Position numbers and translations under genes: made by a program. DNA of 57,143 nucleotides from Lentimicrobium sp. GTDB taxonomy: Bacteria > Bacteroidota > Bacteroidia > Bacteroidales > Lentimicrobiaceae. Below the pieces are notes generated by a model. It was not told the DNA's origin. It did not search any database and was given only the letters and a program-made list of their open reading frames with translations. The stretch is taken from the NCBI GenBank assembly GCA_019429275.1, contig JAHYJC010000030.1, forward strand, positions 1 to 57,143. The letters run 5' to 3'. Below are positions 9,132 to 18,578 of this stretch, piece after piece; position 1 is the stretch's first letter; each line of letters opens with the position of its first letter.

Positions 9132-10491
9132 GCTCACTCTTCAGTTTGCTATGATGGCAGGAAGCATTTTATTTGCTTTTTCTATATTAGTATATTCATT
9201 ATCAGCAAATTATAGAAAACAGGAATTTGAGGAGAGGTTAAAAGAGAAGGCAATCAATACTGCAAAATTGTTGATTGAAGTTAAGGAAGTTGACGATGAT
9301 CTGATGCGGATTATCGATAGTGCAAATTATAGTGCACTTGCCGATATTGAAGTTGTTGTTTTTGATTATTTTAAAAGAAGTAAAATATACACATCGGGTG
9401 TGAATTCTGGCATTGAATTCAGTGAACAGCTGTTGTCAGAAGTTATAAATAAGGGTGAATATGACTTTAAAACCGGTGAACGCGAAGCCGTAGGTCTACT
9501 ATATACAAATGGGTTGCGGCGTTTCGTAGTAATAGCCTCAGCATCTGACAGGTATGGTTTATCCAAGCTGAACAATCTGGCTATCATTATGATCATAGGA
9601 TTGATGGCTTCAATCGTTTTTACAGTTATTACTGGTTTGTTTTTTTCCAGACAGGCGCTAAAGCCCATTTCGGGTGTAGTAAACCGGGTTTCATCCATTT
9701 CTGCCAGCAGTTTGAGCAAGCGGCTCGATGAAGGAAATGGCACTGATGAAATTGCCAGGCTTGCTATCACTTTTAATGAAATGCTTGACAGAATTGAAAA
9801 AGCGTTTCAGATTCAAAAAAGTTTTGTTTCAAATGCTTCTCATGAATTGCGTACTCCTCTGGCTTCAATAACCAGCCAGATTGAAGTGGCATTGATTATG
9901 GACCGATCGTCCGATGAATATAAAAATGTGCTTGCTTCGTTACTTGACGATGCAAAAGGGTTGAAAATTCTTGCCAATAATTTACTTGAGATAGCCAGTG
10001 CTGAACAGGATATCAGTGCTCTGAAAATTGCACCGGTACGTTTGGATGAATTGTTGCTTCAGACTCAGGCTGAAATAAATGCTGTAAATCCGGAATACAT
10101 AATTGAGGCCGAAATCAATGATCATCTGGAGGATGACGGGCGTGAGCTAACCATTGAAGGCAACGAAAATCTGCTCAAATTGATTTTTGTAAATCTTATG
10201 GATAATGCCTGTAAATTCTCAGATGGGGGGCCGGTAAAAGCATCGCTTAGCTTCCTGAAAAATAATGTTACTATTTCTATTTCCGACCATGGAATTGGGA
10301 TAGATAAGGAAGATCTTGTACTGGTTTTTGATCCTTTTTACAGGGCTAAAAATGCAGTGAATCATAAGGGTCACGGGATCGGCCTTTCGCTGATTCAAAA
10401 AATTGTTAAACTTCACAAAGGGCAGATCAGAATTGATTCTCAACCCGGCAGAGGAACTACCGTTCAGGTTACATTACCATATACCTTATAA
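9115..10491 (+). CDS. Membrane sensor histidine kinase
   Basis: A 458-residue kinase with one membrane helix at about residues 8-30, a periplasmic sensor of about 120 residues with no recognised ligand domain, and a second helix at about 153-178. A HAMP linker (to about 230) follows. The dimerisation domain carries the phospho-accepting H243 in SNASHELRTPLA. The ATPase domain shows an N-box (NLMDNACKFSD), a G1 box (DHGIGI) and a G2 box (GHGIGLSL). The start at 9115 was chosen because the upstream in-frame start at 9079 adds 12 residues lying wholly inside the regulator gene, while MQIRTKLTLQF is a normal kinase opening. The signal sensed is unknown. Confidence 0.93.
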   Translation: MQIRTKLTLQFAMMAGSILFAFSILVYSLSANYRKQEFEERLKEKAINTAKLLIEVKEVDDDLMRIIDSANYSALADIEVVVFDYFKRSKIYTSGVNSGIEFSEQLLSEVINKGEYDFKTGEREAVGLLYTNGLRRFVVIASASDRYGLSKLNNLAIIMIIGLMASIVFTVITGLFFSRQALKPISGVVNRVSSISASSLSKRLDEGNGTDEIARLAITFNEMLDRIEKAFQIQKSFVSNASHELRTPLASITSQIEVALIMDRSSDEYKNVLASLLDDAKGLKILANNLLEIASAEQDISALKIAPVRLDELLLQTQAEINAVNPEYIIEAEINDHLEDDGRELTIEGNENLLKLIFVNLMDNACKFSDGGPVKASLSFLKNNVTISISDHGIGIDKEDLVLVFDPFYRAKNAVNHKGHGIGLSLIQKIVKLHKGQIRIDSQPGRGTTVQVTLPYTL

Positions 10492-10500
10492 ATATTTTAA

Positions 10501-11121
10501 ATGGATCTTATCAGGAAATATTTTCCCGACCTTTCTGCCAGTCAGCTCAGTAAGTTTGAGGCCATGAAGGGCCTTTATGAAGAATGGAATGCTGCAATTA
10601 ATGTTATATCGCGAAAAGACATGGAGCATCTTTATGAGCGGCATATTCTTCATGCACTTGGTATAGCTAAAGTGTTAAGGTTTTCGCCCGGTACCTCCAT
10701 TCTCGATGTTGGCACAGGAGGCGGCTTCCCGGGAATTCCGCTGGCTGTTTTGTTTCCGGAAGTTAACTTTCATCTTATAGATTCTATTGGGAAAAAAATT
10801 AAAGTTGTAAAAGCAGTTACTGAATCACTGGAGCTTTCCAATGTTACTTCTGCCCAGATCAGGGTGGAAGATGTTCCTGAGAAATTCGATTTTGTTGTGA
10901 GCCGGGCTGTGACAACCATGCCGGAATTTTTATACTGGGTGAGAAAAAACATTCTAAAAAGAAGACTCAATCCTCTTCATAATGGGATTCTTTATCTCAA
11001 GGGAGGTGACCTTACACAGGAATTAAACCGTACCCCTGGAAAAAATCAGATTTATCACCTTAGCCGCTATTTTAGTGAACCGTACTTTGAAACCAAGTCA
11101 GTTGTGCATCTATGGATATAA
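10501..11121 (+). CDS. rsmG: 16S rRNA (guanine527-N7)-methyltransferase
   Basis: RsmG (GidB) methylates G527 of 16S rRNA using S-adenosylmethionine. The 206-residue protein has the family's N-terminal helix region with WNAAINVISRKD and the cap HERHILH-like stretch (YERHILHAL). The SAM-binding glycine loop reads ILDVGTGGGFPGIPLA (about residues 68-83), followed by the acidic residue of the next strand in HLIDSIGKK. VVSRAVTTMPEFL is the post-methyltransferase strand. The length is normal. It starts 10 bp after the kinase gene and may share its transcript. Confidence 0.95.
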   Translation: MDLIRKYFPDLSASQLSKFEAMKGLYEEWNAAINVISRKDMEHLYERHILHALGIAKVLRFSPGTSILDVGTGGGFPGIPLAVLFPEVNFHLIDSIGKKIKVVKAVTESLELSNVTSAQIRVEDVPEKFDFVVSRAVTTMPEFLYWVRKNILKRRLNPLHNGILYLKGGDLTQELNRTPGKNQIYHLSRYFSEPYFETKSVVHLWI

Positions 11122-11384
11122 TTTTAGGGAAGGTTCTTTTATTGTTAATAATTCTTAAAATATTGATTCTCAATATATTGCTATCAAAATAAATGTGTTG
11201 ATTAAATGCTTCAGAATCAGCTTTTTGCAACATTTTATTTTCATTCCTGATGACAGAATTCCAGATTTACCGCATTGGAATCAGGTATTAAAAAGGCATT
11301 TTACTCTTTCGATTTGGCTAAAAGTCGTAATTTAGCCGGACAAGATTTTTTTACCGATTAATCACAAAAATAATAAATTCTACT

Positions 11385-12854
11385 ATGAGCAATCCAATCT
11401 TAACCCTTAAACCTGCGCAGGTTTGGAAACATTTTTACAGCTTAACACAAGTTCCACGTCCTTCGAAAAAGGAAGAGAAAATTATTGAATTCATGAAAAA
11501 CTTTGGTCATTCGCTGGGTCTTGAAACCTGGGTTGATGAAGTTGGAAACGTAATGATCAGAAAACCAGCTACTCCCGGGATGGAAGATCGAAAAGGCATT
11601 GTGCTTCAATCTCATCTTGATATGGTTCCACAGAAAAACAGTGATAAAGACCATGATTTTGAGAAAGATCCCATTGAGCCCATTATTGATGGAGATTGGG
11701 TTAGGGCCAATGGTACCACCCTGGGCGCTGATAACGGAATGGGTGTAGCTGCGATTATGGCTGTACTTGAAGATAAAACCCTGGAGCATGGACTTGTTGA
11801 GGCACTTTTTACCATTGATGAAGAAAGCGGAATGACGGGCGCCAATAATCTGCAGCCGAATGTTTTACATGGAGATATATTGCTTAATCTCGACTCGGAA
11901 GATGAAGGTGAATTGTACATCGGATGCGCCGGAGGCGTTGATGGAAACTTTGAATTTCCATTCACTAAAGTGCCTGTAGAACCCAATACGCTGGCATACC
12001 GGATTGATATAAGTGGATTGAAGGGTGGCCATTCCGGTCTTGATATTCCGCTTGGGCGCGGCAACTCAGTTAAAATTCTTGTCAGGCTTTTGTGGCATGG
12101 TGTACAAAAACACGGTTTGCGCCTGGCAAGTGTGGAAGCTGGTAATATGCGCAATGCCATTCCACGTGAAGGTCATGCAACAGTTACCATTCCTGTTTCG
12201 GAAAAAGAAAAATTTGAAAAGTGTATTCCTGATTTCAACAGAACCATAAAAGCAGAACTCTCGGTAACTGAACCCGGTTTGAAAATTGAAGCTAAGCCTG
12301 TTGCCTTGCCTGATTTTCTGATTGATGCTGATATTCAGAACCGCATGCTGCTTGCTGCTTATGGTTGCCCGAATGGCGTTATCAGGATGAGTGATGCTAT
12401 GGAAGGCTTGGTTGAAACTTCAACCAACCTGTCAATTCTTAAATCAGATGATAAGTCGGTTAAGGTAATTTGTTTACTCCGTAGCTCGGTCGATTCTGCC
12501 AAAAAAGATCTGACCCACATGATGGGAAGCATTTTTGAACTGGCAGGAGCCAAAGTTGAATTTGCCGGTGAATACCCGGGATGGAAACCCAACCCCGATT
12601 CAACAATACTTAAGTCAATGCAGCATGTCTATAATAACAGGTTTGGAAAAGTTCCTGAAATAAAAGCCATTCATGCCGGACTCGAGTGTGGAATTCTTGG
12701 AGCTGCTTATCCTGACTGGGATATGATATCGTTTGGTCCAACCATTCGTTTTCCTCATTCACCAGATGAAAAAGTAAATATCGCATCGGTTAATAAATTT
12801 TGGACTTTCCTTACCGAAACCCTGAAAAATGCACCTAAAAAGCCTCTGGCTTAA
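11385..12854 (+). CDS. pepD: Cytosolic beta-Ala-His (aminoacyl-histidine) dipeptidase
   Basis: PepD is a zinc dipeptidase of the M20 family with broad activity, including Xaa-His dipeptides. The 489-residue protein has the metal ligands in order: H in LQSHLDMV (about residue 78), D in LGADNGMGVAA (about 117) and the catalytic E pair in TIDEESGMTGA (about 147). SEDEGELYIGCAGG and KGGHSGLDIPLGRGN, the dimerisation-domain signature, follow, and the last ligand H is in FPHSPDEKV near the end. Length and motif set are those of full-length PepD. It is preceded by 263 nt with no gene and is probably expressed alone. Confidence 0.95.
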   Translation: MSNPILTLKPAQVWKHFYSLTQVPRPSKKEEKIIEFMKNFGHSLGLETWVDEVGNVMIRKPATPGMEDRKGIVLQSHLDMVPQKNSDKDHDFEKDPIEPIIDGDWVRANGTTLGADNGMGVAAIMAVLEDKTLEHGLVEALFTIDEESGMTGANNLQPNVLHGDILLNLDSEDEGELYIGCAGGVDGNFEFPFTKVPVEPNTLAYRIDISGLKGGHSGLDIPLGRGNSVKILVRLLWHGVQKHGLRLASVEAGNMRNAIPREGHATVTIPVSEKEKFEKCIPDFNRTIKAELSVTEPGLKIEAKPVALPDFLIDADIQNRMLLAAYGCPNGVIRMSDAMEGLVETSTNLSILKSDDKSVKVICLLRSSVDSAKKDLTHMMGSIFELAGAKVEFAGEYPGWKPNPDSTILKSMQHVYNNRFGKVPEIKAIHAGLECGILGAAYPDWDMISFGPTIRFPHSPDEKVNIASVNKFWTFLTETLKNAPKKPLA

Positions 12855-12939
12855 TAACTTCCAATCAGGGTTACATATAATTCACTATAATTCTGATAAT
12901 TAAAGGTAAAATCAATTAAGAAAAAAAAATGAGAAATTA

Positions 12940-12970
12940 TTTGTCTGCTTAAGAATAGTTTCTATCTTTG
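12940..12970 (+). promoter_or_regulatory. Strong Bacteroidota-type promoter of rpmH
   Basis: TTTG (12940-12943), a 19-nt spacer and a perfect -7 box TATCTTTG (12963-12970), 20 nt before the rpmH start. This is the cleanest two-box promoter in the window. Confidence 0.8.
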
Positions 12971-12990
12971 CAGTCCCAAATTTTACGACT

Positions 12991-13149
12991 ATGAGTAAGA
13001 GAACATTTCAGCCGTCACAGAGGAAAAGAAGAAACAAACACGGTTTTACAGAAAGAATGGCATCAGCAAATGGCCGCAGGATTCTTGCTGCCCGCAGAGC
13101 GAAAGGTAGAAAAAAACTGACAGTTTCTGACGAAGCCAAGCACAAATAA
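12991..13149 (+). CDS. rpmH: 50S ribosomal protein L34
   Basis: A 52-residue, very basic protein opening [19 protein letters not shown], with the L34 signature ([21 protein letters not shown]) in full. It is a structural component of the large ribosomal subunit near the exit tunnel. The gene is too short for most ORF cut-offs. It has its own strong promoter and a terminator hairpin 38 bp after the stop. No rnpA follows it here, unlike the classical rpmH-rnpA order. Confidence 0.97.
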   Translation: MSKRTFQPSQRKRRNKHGFTERMASANGRRILAARRAKGRKKLTVSDEAKHK

Positions 13150-13187
13150 TTTGATTAACAGCCTATTAAGGCTTTTAAATATAATGC

Positions 13188-13217
13188 AAAAGGAGGTAAT
13201 TTTTATTGCCTCCTTTT
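13188..13217 (+). terminator. Terminator after rpmH
   Basis: Thirteen-base arms (13188-13200 and 13205-13217, with one G-T pair) around a TTTT loop, followed by CTTATG. The stem is AAAAGGAGGTAAT paired with ATTGCCTCCTTTT. Confidence 0.7.
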
Positions 13218-13391
13218 CTTATGTTGTTTACTTACTTGCGTTTCAGTTATTACATATCAGCATTCCTTTATACTCCAGTGGATTCCTGATGAAGCGATTT
13301 TCGGAAGGGAGTAATTATAAACTGAAAATTACAGTTTTCGGCAAAAAGCACTAATTTCGCATTCCTAAACCCGAAATCCCAAAATCGAAAT

Positions 13392-13649
13392 ATGGGTCTT
13401 TTTCGTTTTATTATTATCGTTTTCCTGGTTTACATGATATTCAGGATATTATCCAGGTATATATTCCCTTGGTTGATAAGGTTTTCCCTGAAGCGTTTTC
13501 AGTCCCGTTTTTACAAACAGAATCCTAATCTTCGCCCTGAAAAACAAAAGAAGGAGGGGGAGATTACCATTAAAAAAGTTAAGAAGGAAGAAGATGGGAA
13601 AATTCCGGATGACTTTGGCGATTATGTTGATTATGAAGATGTTAAATAA
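13392..13649 (+). CDS. DUF4834-like small membrane protein
   Basis: An 85-residue protein with one hydrophobic N-terminal helix (residues 4-28), a basic stretch (RFSLKRFQSRFYKQNP) and an acidic, lysine-rich tail ending DDFGDYVDYEDVK. This layout matches the small DUF4834 family of Bacteroidota, whose function is not known. It is 23 bp upstream of the YfhO-like gene and likely co-transcribed with it. A near-match -7 box TAATTTCG lies at 13352-13359. Confidence 0.75.
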   Translation: MGLFRFIIIVFLVYMIFRILSRYIFPWLIRFSLKRFQSRFYKQNPNLRPEKQKKEGEITIKKVKKEEDGKIPDDFGDYVDYEDVK

Positions 13650-13672
13650 ATTGTTTACTTTTAAAGATAAAT

Positions 13673-16126
13673 ATGAAGAATCTTCGATTAAAACAATTTG
13701 TCCCACACATGGTGGTGGTTTTGATTTTTCTATTGGTCATACTAGCCTATTTCAGCCCATTACTCGAAGGCAAGCAACTCAGGCAAAGCGACATTACTCA
13801 ATGGAAGGGGATGTCGAAAGAGATAACTGATCATCGCGCAAAAACCGGAGAAGAAGCCTTATGGACGAATTCTATGTTCGGGGGGATGCCTGCCTATCAG
13901 ATATCAGTTCAATACAAGGGAAACCTGATCAGGTATATAGATGATATTTTTAAATTTGGTCTGCCACATCCTGCAAATCTGGTATTTATTTATTTTATTG
14001 GCTTTTTTATACTTCTCATGGTGATGAAGGTTGATCCGTGGCTTGCCCTGGCTGGAGCGCTGGCGTTTACCTTTTCTTCCTATTTTTTTATTATACTTGA
14101 GGCCGGCCACAACAGTAAAGCACATGCCATCGGTTATATGGCGCCTGTTCTGGCTGGCATACTGCTGGCTTACCGGGGAAAATACCTCGCGGGCAGCCTT
14201 CTTACCGCATTGTTCCTTGCTCTTGAACTTAAGGCAAACCATTTACAGATTACCTATTACCTTTTGCTGATGGTTTTGGTGCTCGGCATTTATGAACTTA
14301 TTGCTGCATTCAGAGCCAGAACCCTGCCTGAATTTGCCAAAACTACCGGACTTCTTATTGTGGCAGCTTTTTTTGCGTTATCTACCAACATAACCAGCCT
14401 TTGGGCAACCTGGGAATATGGAAAGGAGACCATCAGAGGCAAAAGTGAACTTACTGTAAATCCAGAGAACAGTACCAGCGGTTTGGATAAAGATTATGCT
14501 ACTCAATGGAGCTATGGCATTGGCGAAACTTTCTCACTGATGATTCCAAATGTTAAAGGAGGTGCCTCAGGGAGTCTCGGAAACAACCCGAAAGCACTTG
14601 AAAAAGCCGAAAGTGCTTACGCTCAGTCTTTGGCTGGAATGAATCATTATTGGGGAAATCAGCCATTTACCTCCGGACCGGTTTATGCCGGTGCCATCAT
14701 GGTTTTCCTATTTATACTTGGCCTCTTTATCCTCAAGGGAAATTTAAAGTGGTGGGTTCTGACCGTAACTATCCTGAGCATCATGCTATCATGGGGGAAG
14801 AATTTTATGCCACTAACTGATTTTTTCCTTCAATATGTCCCTGGTTACAATAAGTTCAGGGCTGTATCTATGATACTTGTAATCGCTGATCTGGCAATCC
14901 CCTTGCTGGGAATTCTGGCTTTAAAGGAGATTGTTGAAAAACCACAGTGGTTAAAGTACAATCAGAAATATTTGTTCATTTCATTGGGAATTACTGCAGG
15001 ACTGGCATTTGTATTTTATCTGATGCCACGCCTATTTTTCGATTTTCTGAGCGATTTTGAGCAATTATCTATTGCTGAGCAGCGGACTTCTCTTGAAACT
15101 TCTCAGGTTAGCCAGTTTGATGCATTGGTTTACAACCTTGAATTTGTAAGAATTTCGATTTTCAAAGCTGATGCCATTCGGAGCATGCTGTTTATATTAC
15201 TTTCCGGGACTTTATTGTGGCTTTACTCCCGATCAAAAATCAACCGACTGGCTGTTACGGCAGGCATAATAGTTCTTGTTGCAGCAGACATGATTCCTGT
15301 AGCACACAGATACCTGAACAACGATAATTTTGTAAGTAAGACAGTTTTAAAGAACCCTTACAAACCCACTGAAGCAAACAAGCTGATCCTGAAAGATCCC
15401 GATATGAATTTCAGGGTTTTCAATATGACTGTAAGCACTTTTCAGGAAGCCAGCACTTCCTATTTTCACAAAAGTATTGGTGGATATCACGGAGCTAAAC
15501 TTCGCAGATATCAGGAGTTGATTGATTACCATCTTTCAAAAAGTAATGAACAGGTGCTCAATATGCTGAACACCAGGTACTATATTGGCTTTGCGGAAAA
15601 CAGGCAACCTGCTGTTCAAATCAATATGGATGCGCTCGGACATGCCTGGTTTGTTGAAGAGTATGAAATGGTTGAAAATGCAGATCAGGAAATTGCTGCA
15701 TTGACAGCTTTTTTCCCTGAAAAAACTGCAATAGTTGACAATCGTTTTTCGGCTTCTGTTGAAGGATTTGTTCATCAGTTTGATAGTGCTGCAGCAATAG
15801 AATTAACAGAATATCAGCCAAATAAATTAAAATATAAATTTAATTCGGCAGTTGACCAGTTTACAGTTTTCTCCGAAATATATTATGATAAAGGCTGGAA
15901 TGCTTATCTGGATGGGAAAAAAGTACCTCATTTCAGGGTGAATTATTTGCTCAGAGCGATGATTGTTCCGGCAGGAAACCATGAAATTGAATTCCGTTTT
16001 GAGCCCAGGGTTTTTGCAGTAGGAGAGAAGGTCTCGTTTGCTGGCTCATTATTGCTGATCCTGATGCTGCTGGGTTTCGTAACCTCTGAAGTTTATAAAA
16101 AGTTTCGTACGGCAAAAGATCAGTAA
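13673..16126 (+). CDS. YfhO-like polytopic membrane protein
   Basis: The 817-residue protein has about twelve to thirteen membrane helices across residues 1-560 and again at 785-805, with a large soluble segment at 580-780. Family marks are an early extracytoplasmic loop (LEGKQLRQSDITQWKGMSKEI), the WTNSMFGGMPAYQ stretch, and the C-terminal YYDKGWNAYLDGKKVP near 740. These mark the bacterial YfhO family, GT-C-like proteins; related Gram-positive members are linked to glycosylation of lipoteichoic acid. It probably moves sugars or acts on lipid-linked glycans in the inner membrane. It is followed 6 bp later by a glycosyltransferase gene, which supports a glycan role. Confidence 0.85.
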   Translation: MKNLRLKQFVPHMVVVLIFLLVILAYFSPLLEGKQLRQSDITQWKGMSKEITDHRAKTGEEALWTNSMFGGMPAYQISVQYKGNLIRYIDDIFKFGLPHPANLVFIYFIGFFILLMVMKVDPWLALAGALAFTFSSYFFIILEAGHNSKAHAIGYMAPVLAGILLAYRGKYLAGSLLTALFLALELKANHLQITYYLLLMVLVLGIYELIAAFRARTLPEFAKTTGLLIVAAFFALSTNITSLWATWEYGKETIRGKSELTVNPENSTSGLDKDYATQWSYGIGETFSLMIPNVKGGASGSLGNNPKALEKAESAYAQSLAGMNHYWGNQPFTSGPVYAGAIMVFLFILGLFILKGNLKWWVLTVTILSIMLSWGKNFMPLTDFFLQYVPGYNKFRAVSMILVIADLAIPLLGILALKEIVEKPQWLKYNQKYLFISLGITAGLAFVFYLMPRLFFDFLSDFEQLSIAEQRTSLETSQVSQFDALVYNLEFVRISIFKADAIRSMLFILLSGTLLWLYSRSKINRLAVTAGIIVLVAADMIPVAHRYLNNDNFVSKTVLKNPYKPTEANKLILKDPDMNFRVFNMTVSTFQEASTSYFHKSIGGYHGAKLRRYQELIDYHLSKSNEQVLNMLNTRYYIGFAENRQPAVQINMDALGHAWFVEEYEMVENADQEIAALTAFFPEKTAIVDNRFSASVEGFVHQFDSAAAIELTEYQPNKLKYKFNSAVDQFTVFSEIYYDKGWNAYLDGKKVPHFRVNYLLRAMIVPAGNHEIEFRFEPRVFAVGEKVSFAGSLLLILMLLGFVTSEVYKKFRTAKDQ

Positions 16127-16132
16127 AAATAA

Positions 16133-17443
16133 ATGGACAAGCCTCTGCGCAAAGTTCTGATAATTACTTACTACTGGCCTCCAAGTGGAGGTGCGGGAGT
16201 TCAGCGCTGGCTCAAATTTGTAAAGTATCTGCGTAATTCCGGATGGGAACCTATTGTTTATACTCCCGAAAATCCTGAATTTCCGGCCATTGATGAAAGT
16301 CTTGCCAAAGATATTCCGGCAGGAATTGAGATACTAAGGACTCCCATCTGGGAGCCTTATCGCTTCTACAAGAAGTTTGTTGGAGCTGCAAAAAACGAAC
16401 GCATTAATACAGGATTTTTATCCGAAAAAAAACGTCCCGGCCTGGCTGAACAGTTTTCAATCTGGCTAAGAGGCAATTTTTTTATTCCTGATGCACGAAA
16501 ATTCTGGATTAAGCCCTCAGTAAAATTTCTTATAAATTATTTGAAAAATCATCCGGTTGATGTAATTGTGTCAACAGGCCCGCCACATTCCACGCACATG
16601 ATTGCGCTGGGTGTAAAACAAAAAACCGGTATTCCCTGGCTGGCTGATTTTCGCGATCCATGGACAAATATTGACTTTTACCACGACCTGATGCTAACGA
16701 GGTGGGCCAACCGGAAACACCATCGGCAAGAGCTGAATGTATTGAAAGAGGCTGATGAAGTTGTGGTAATAAGCCGTTCCATGAAAACCGATTTTATAAA
16801 GATTCTGGATCGTGAGTATTCTGTTATCACCAATGGATTTGATCAGGATGATATTTCGGGGATTGATGTTTTACCTGATATGAAATTTTCAATATCCCAT
16901 ATCGGAACTATGGTTAAATCCCGTAATCCTCTGGCTTTATGGAAGGCTTTGAGCAGTGAAGTAAAGCAAAATCCCGGGTTTGCATCTGATCTGGAAATAA
17001 AACTGGTTGGTAGTGTCGATTATTCGGTTTCCGCAAGTATCGAGAAATCAGGCCTTGCTGAATTTGTTAACAGAATACAATATGTTCCTCATAATGAAGT
17101 GGTTAAAATTCAACAGCAATCACAGGTGTTGTTGCTGATTATCAACGATACTCCGAATGCAAAAGTGATACTTCCCGGCAAATTTTTCGAATACATGGCT
17201 TCAAAACGGCCGATTCTATGCATTGGGCCGGCTGATGGCGATGCTGCTCTGCTAATTGCCGAAACTCAATCAGGATTTGTTGCTGGGAGTGATAATTATT
17301 CGCAGATACTGAAGGCTATACAAAATTTATACAATAGTTTTAAAACCGGGAAGCCGTCCATTTCCAGTCAGGGTATTGAAGCATATTCCAGAGAAGCGCT
17401 AACCCAAAGAATTTCTGCCAGGCTCAACGCAATTTCAAATTAA
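16133..17443 (+). CDS. GT4-family glycosyltransferase
   Basis: A 436-residue GT-B-fold transferase that probably adds a sugar from a nucleotide donor to a surface glycan on the cytoplasmic face. The N-domain opens with YYWPPSGGAGVQRWLKFVKYL, the acceptor-side glycine loop. DFRDPWTN (about residue 180) and VITNGF (about 233) mark the domain junction. The donor-side domain has VKSRNPLALWKAL and, near residue 345, PGKFFEYMASKRPILCIG, carrying the usual E-x7-E-like region. Donor and acceptor are unknown. It follows the YfhO-like gene by 6 bp and converges on gpsA, with only 3 bp between the stops. Confidence 0.9.
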   Translation: MDKPLRKVLIITYYWPPSGGAGVQRWLKFVKYLRNSGWEPIVYTPENPEFPAIDESLAKDIPAGIEILRTPIWEPYRFYKKFVGAAKNERINTGFLSEKKRPGLAEQFSIWLRGNFFIPDARKFWIKPSVKFLINYLKNHPVDVIVSTGPPHSTHMIALGVKQKTGIPWLADFRDPWTNIDFYHDLMLTRWANRKHHRQELNVLKEADEVVVISRSMKTDFIKILDREYSVITNGFDQDDISGIDVLPDMKFSISHIGTMVKSRNPLALWKALSSEVKQNPGFASDLEIKLVGSVDYSVSASIEKSGLAEFVNRIQYVPHNEVVKIQQQSQVLLLIINDTPNAKVILPGKFFEYMASKRPILCIGPADGDAALLIAETQSGFVAGSDNYSQILKAIQNLYNSFKTGKPSISSQGIEAYSREALTQRISARLNAISN

Positions 17444-17446
17444 TCA

Positions 17447-18454
17447 TTAAATATTTGAATCTGTTACAAGTGAATCATTATTCAAAAGATTGCCAATAAA
17501 GCGTTTAATATTGTAACCTCCTGAAAATATCTTAATTAGTTCGTTGAGCATAAAATAATCCGATTCGGGCACCTGCATGGCTTTCAGGCGTTCGCTGATG
17601 ATGCCGGCTGCTATGCGGCCTTCAAGTACAACTTTTCCAGAAATATCGTCAGTAAAAAACCCCTTACCAATAAGAAGACCCAGGGTTCGGTTGCGGCTAA
17701 GGTCATTCAGTGCTGTAAGTCCAAAATCTCCGATGCCACAATAGCGAAACATGGTTTCCTGTTTGCCGCCCAACCTCAGCAGAATATGTCGCATTTCGTT
17801 AAAAGCGCGGGTAAAGATCATAAACCTGAGATTTGGTGAGTCGAAATGAGCATCAACAATTCCAATGGTGATGGCGTAAATGTTCTTCAGGATACTCAAC
17901 ATTTCTACGCCAATTACATCTTTGGTAAAATCAATGTGGATGGTGGTTGACTCAAAAATCTGTTTCATCTGTAAGAAAACAGCCTCAGCATCAGCACCTA
18001 ATGTCATGGCGGTGGGCATTTGATTGATCAGCTCCCTGGCAAATGTTGGCCCTTTCAGTGTGCAGACCTGATTCGGAACCGTCTTTTTAAGGATGTCAAT
18101 AATGGTTTCATTGTTACTGCCAAATCCCTTAGCCAGATTTATCAGCAATGCATCAGGATTGAGGTATTCCTTAACAGAATTAACATAAGGCACCACAACG
18201 ACCGACGGAATGGCCAGAAAAACAATGTCCGATGACCTCAGCGTGCTGATATCCAAGGTCGCCCTGAGCCTCTGATGAAGCCTGATTTGAGGAAAGTACT
18301 GGGTATTGATCCCTTTTGAATTGATATCATCAACAACCTCCTTTTCAATGGAAAGTAACTGAATATTAAGATTTTCTTTAACTGCCAGCACATTTCCAAG
18401 GGCCGTTCCAATGGTACCGGCACCGGCGATGCAGATGTTTTGTTGTTTCGCCAT
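17447..18454 (-). CDS. gpsA: Glycerol-3-phosphate dehydrogenase [NAD(P)+]
   Basis: GpsA reduces dihydroxyacetone phosphate to sn-glycerol 3-phosphate, the backbone of phospholipids. The 335-residue protein has the Rossmann loop GAGTIGTALG at residues 10-19. IVFLAIPS and NLAKGF follow, with the substrate lysine region at GPTFARE. The C-terminal all-alpha domain has the catalytic lysine in LKNIYAI and NRTLGLLIGKG. The length is normal. Its start is within 130 bp of the divergent cytidylyltransferase start, with good -7 boxes facing both ways. Confidence 0.93.
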   Translation of the reverse strand: MAKQQNICIAGAGTIGTALGNVLAVKENLNIQLLSIEKEVVDDINSKGINTQYFPQIRLHQRLRATLDISTLRSSDIVFLAIPSVVVVPYVNSVKEYLNPDALLINLAKGFGSNNETIIDILKKTVPNQVCTLKGPTFARELINQMPTAMTLGADAEAVFLQMKQIFESTTIHIDFTKDVIGVEMLSILKNIYAITIGIVDAHFDSPNLRFMIFTRAFNEMRHILLRLGGKQETMFRYCGIGDFGLTALNDLSRNRTLGLLIGKGFFTDDISGKVVLEGRIAAGIISERLKAMQVPESDYFMLNELIKIFSGGYNIKRFIGNLLNNDSLVTDSNI

Positions 18455-18471
18455 TTTGTTAAATTATAATG

Positions 18472-18479
18472 CAAAGATA
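18472..18479 (-). promoter_or_regulatory. -7 box for gpsA
   Basis: The minus strand reads TATCTTTG, a perfect Bacteroidota -7 box 17 nt before the gpsA start. A TTG (18502-18504 on the complement) lies 22 nt upstream of it. Confidence 0.5.
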
Positions 18480-18544
18480 ACTAAACAATGGTTTTGTATT
18501 GCAATTGATAACAGGCAAGCATTCAATCGGCCTATAAATGTTGT

Positions 18545-18552
18545 TATCTTTG
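18545..18552 (+). promoter_or_regulatory. -7 box for the nonulosonic acid cassette
   Basis: TATCTTTG, a perfect -7 box 26 nt before the cytidylyltransferase start. No clear -33 TTTG was found at the usual spacing. Confidence 0.5.
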
Positions 18553-18578
18553 CATATTTAGTAATCCGTTTATAACCT

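Noticed and set aside
13151-13354. Plus-strand 67-codon frame after rpmH
   Set aside because: It runs through the rpmH terminator hairpin and has no recognised features.
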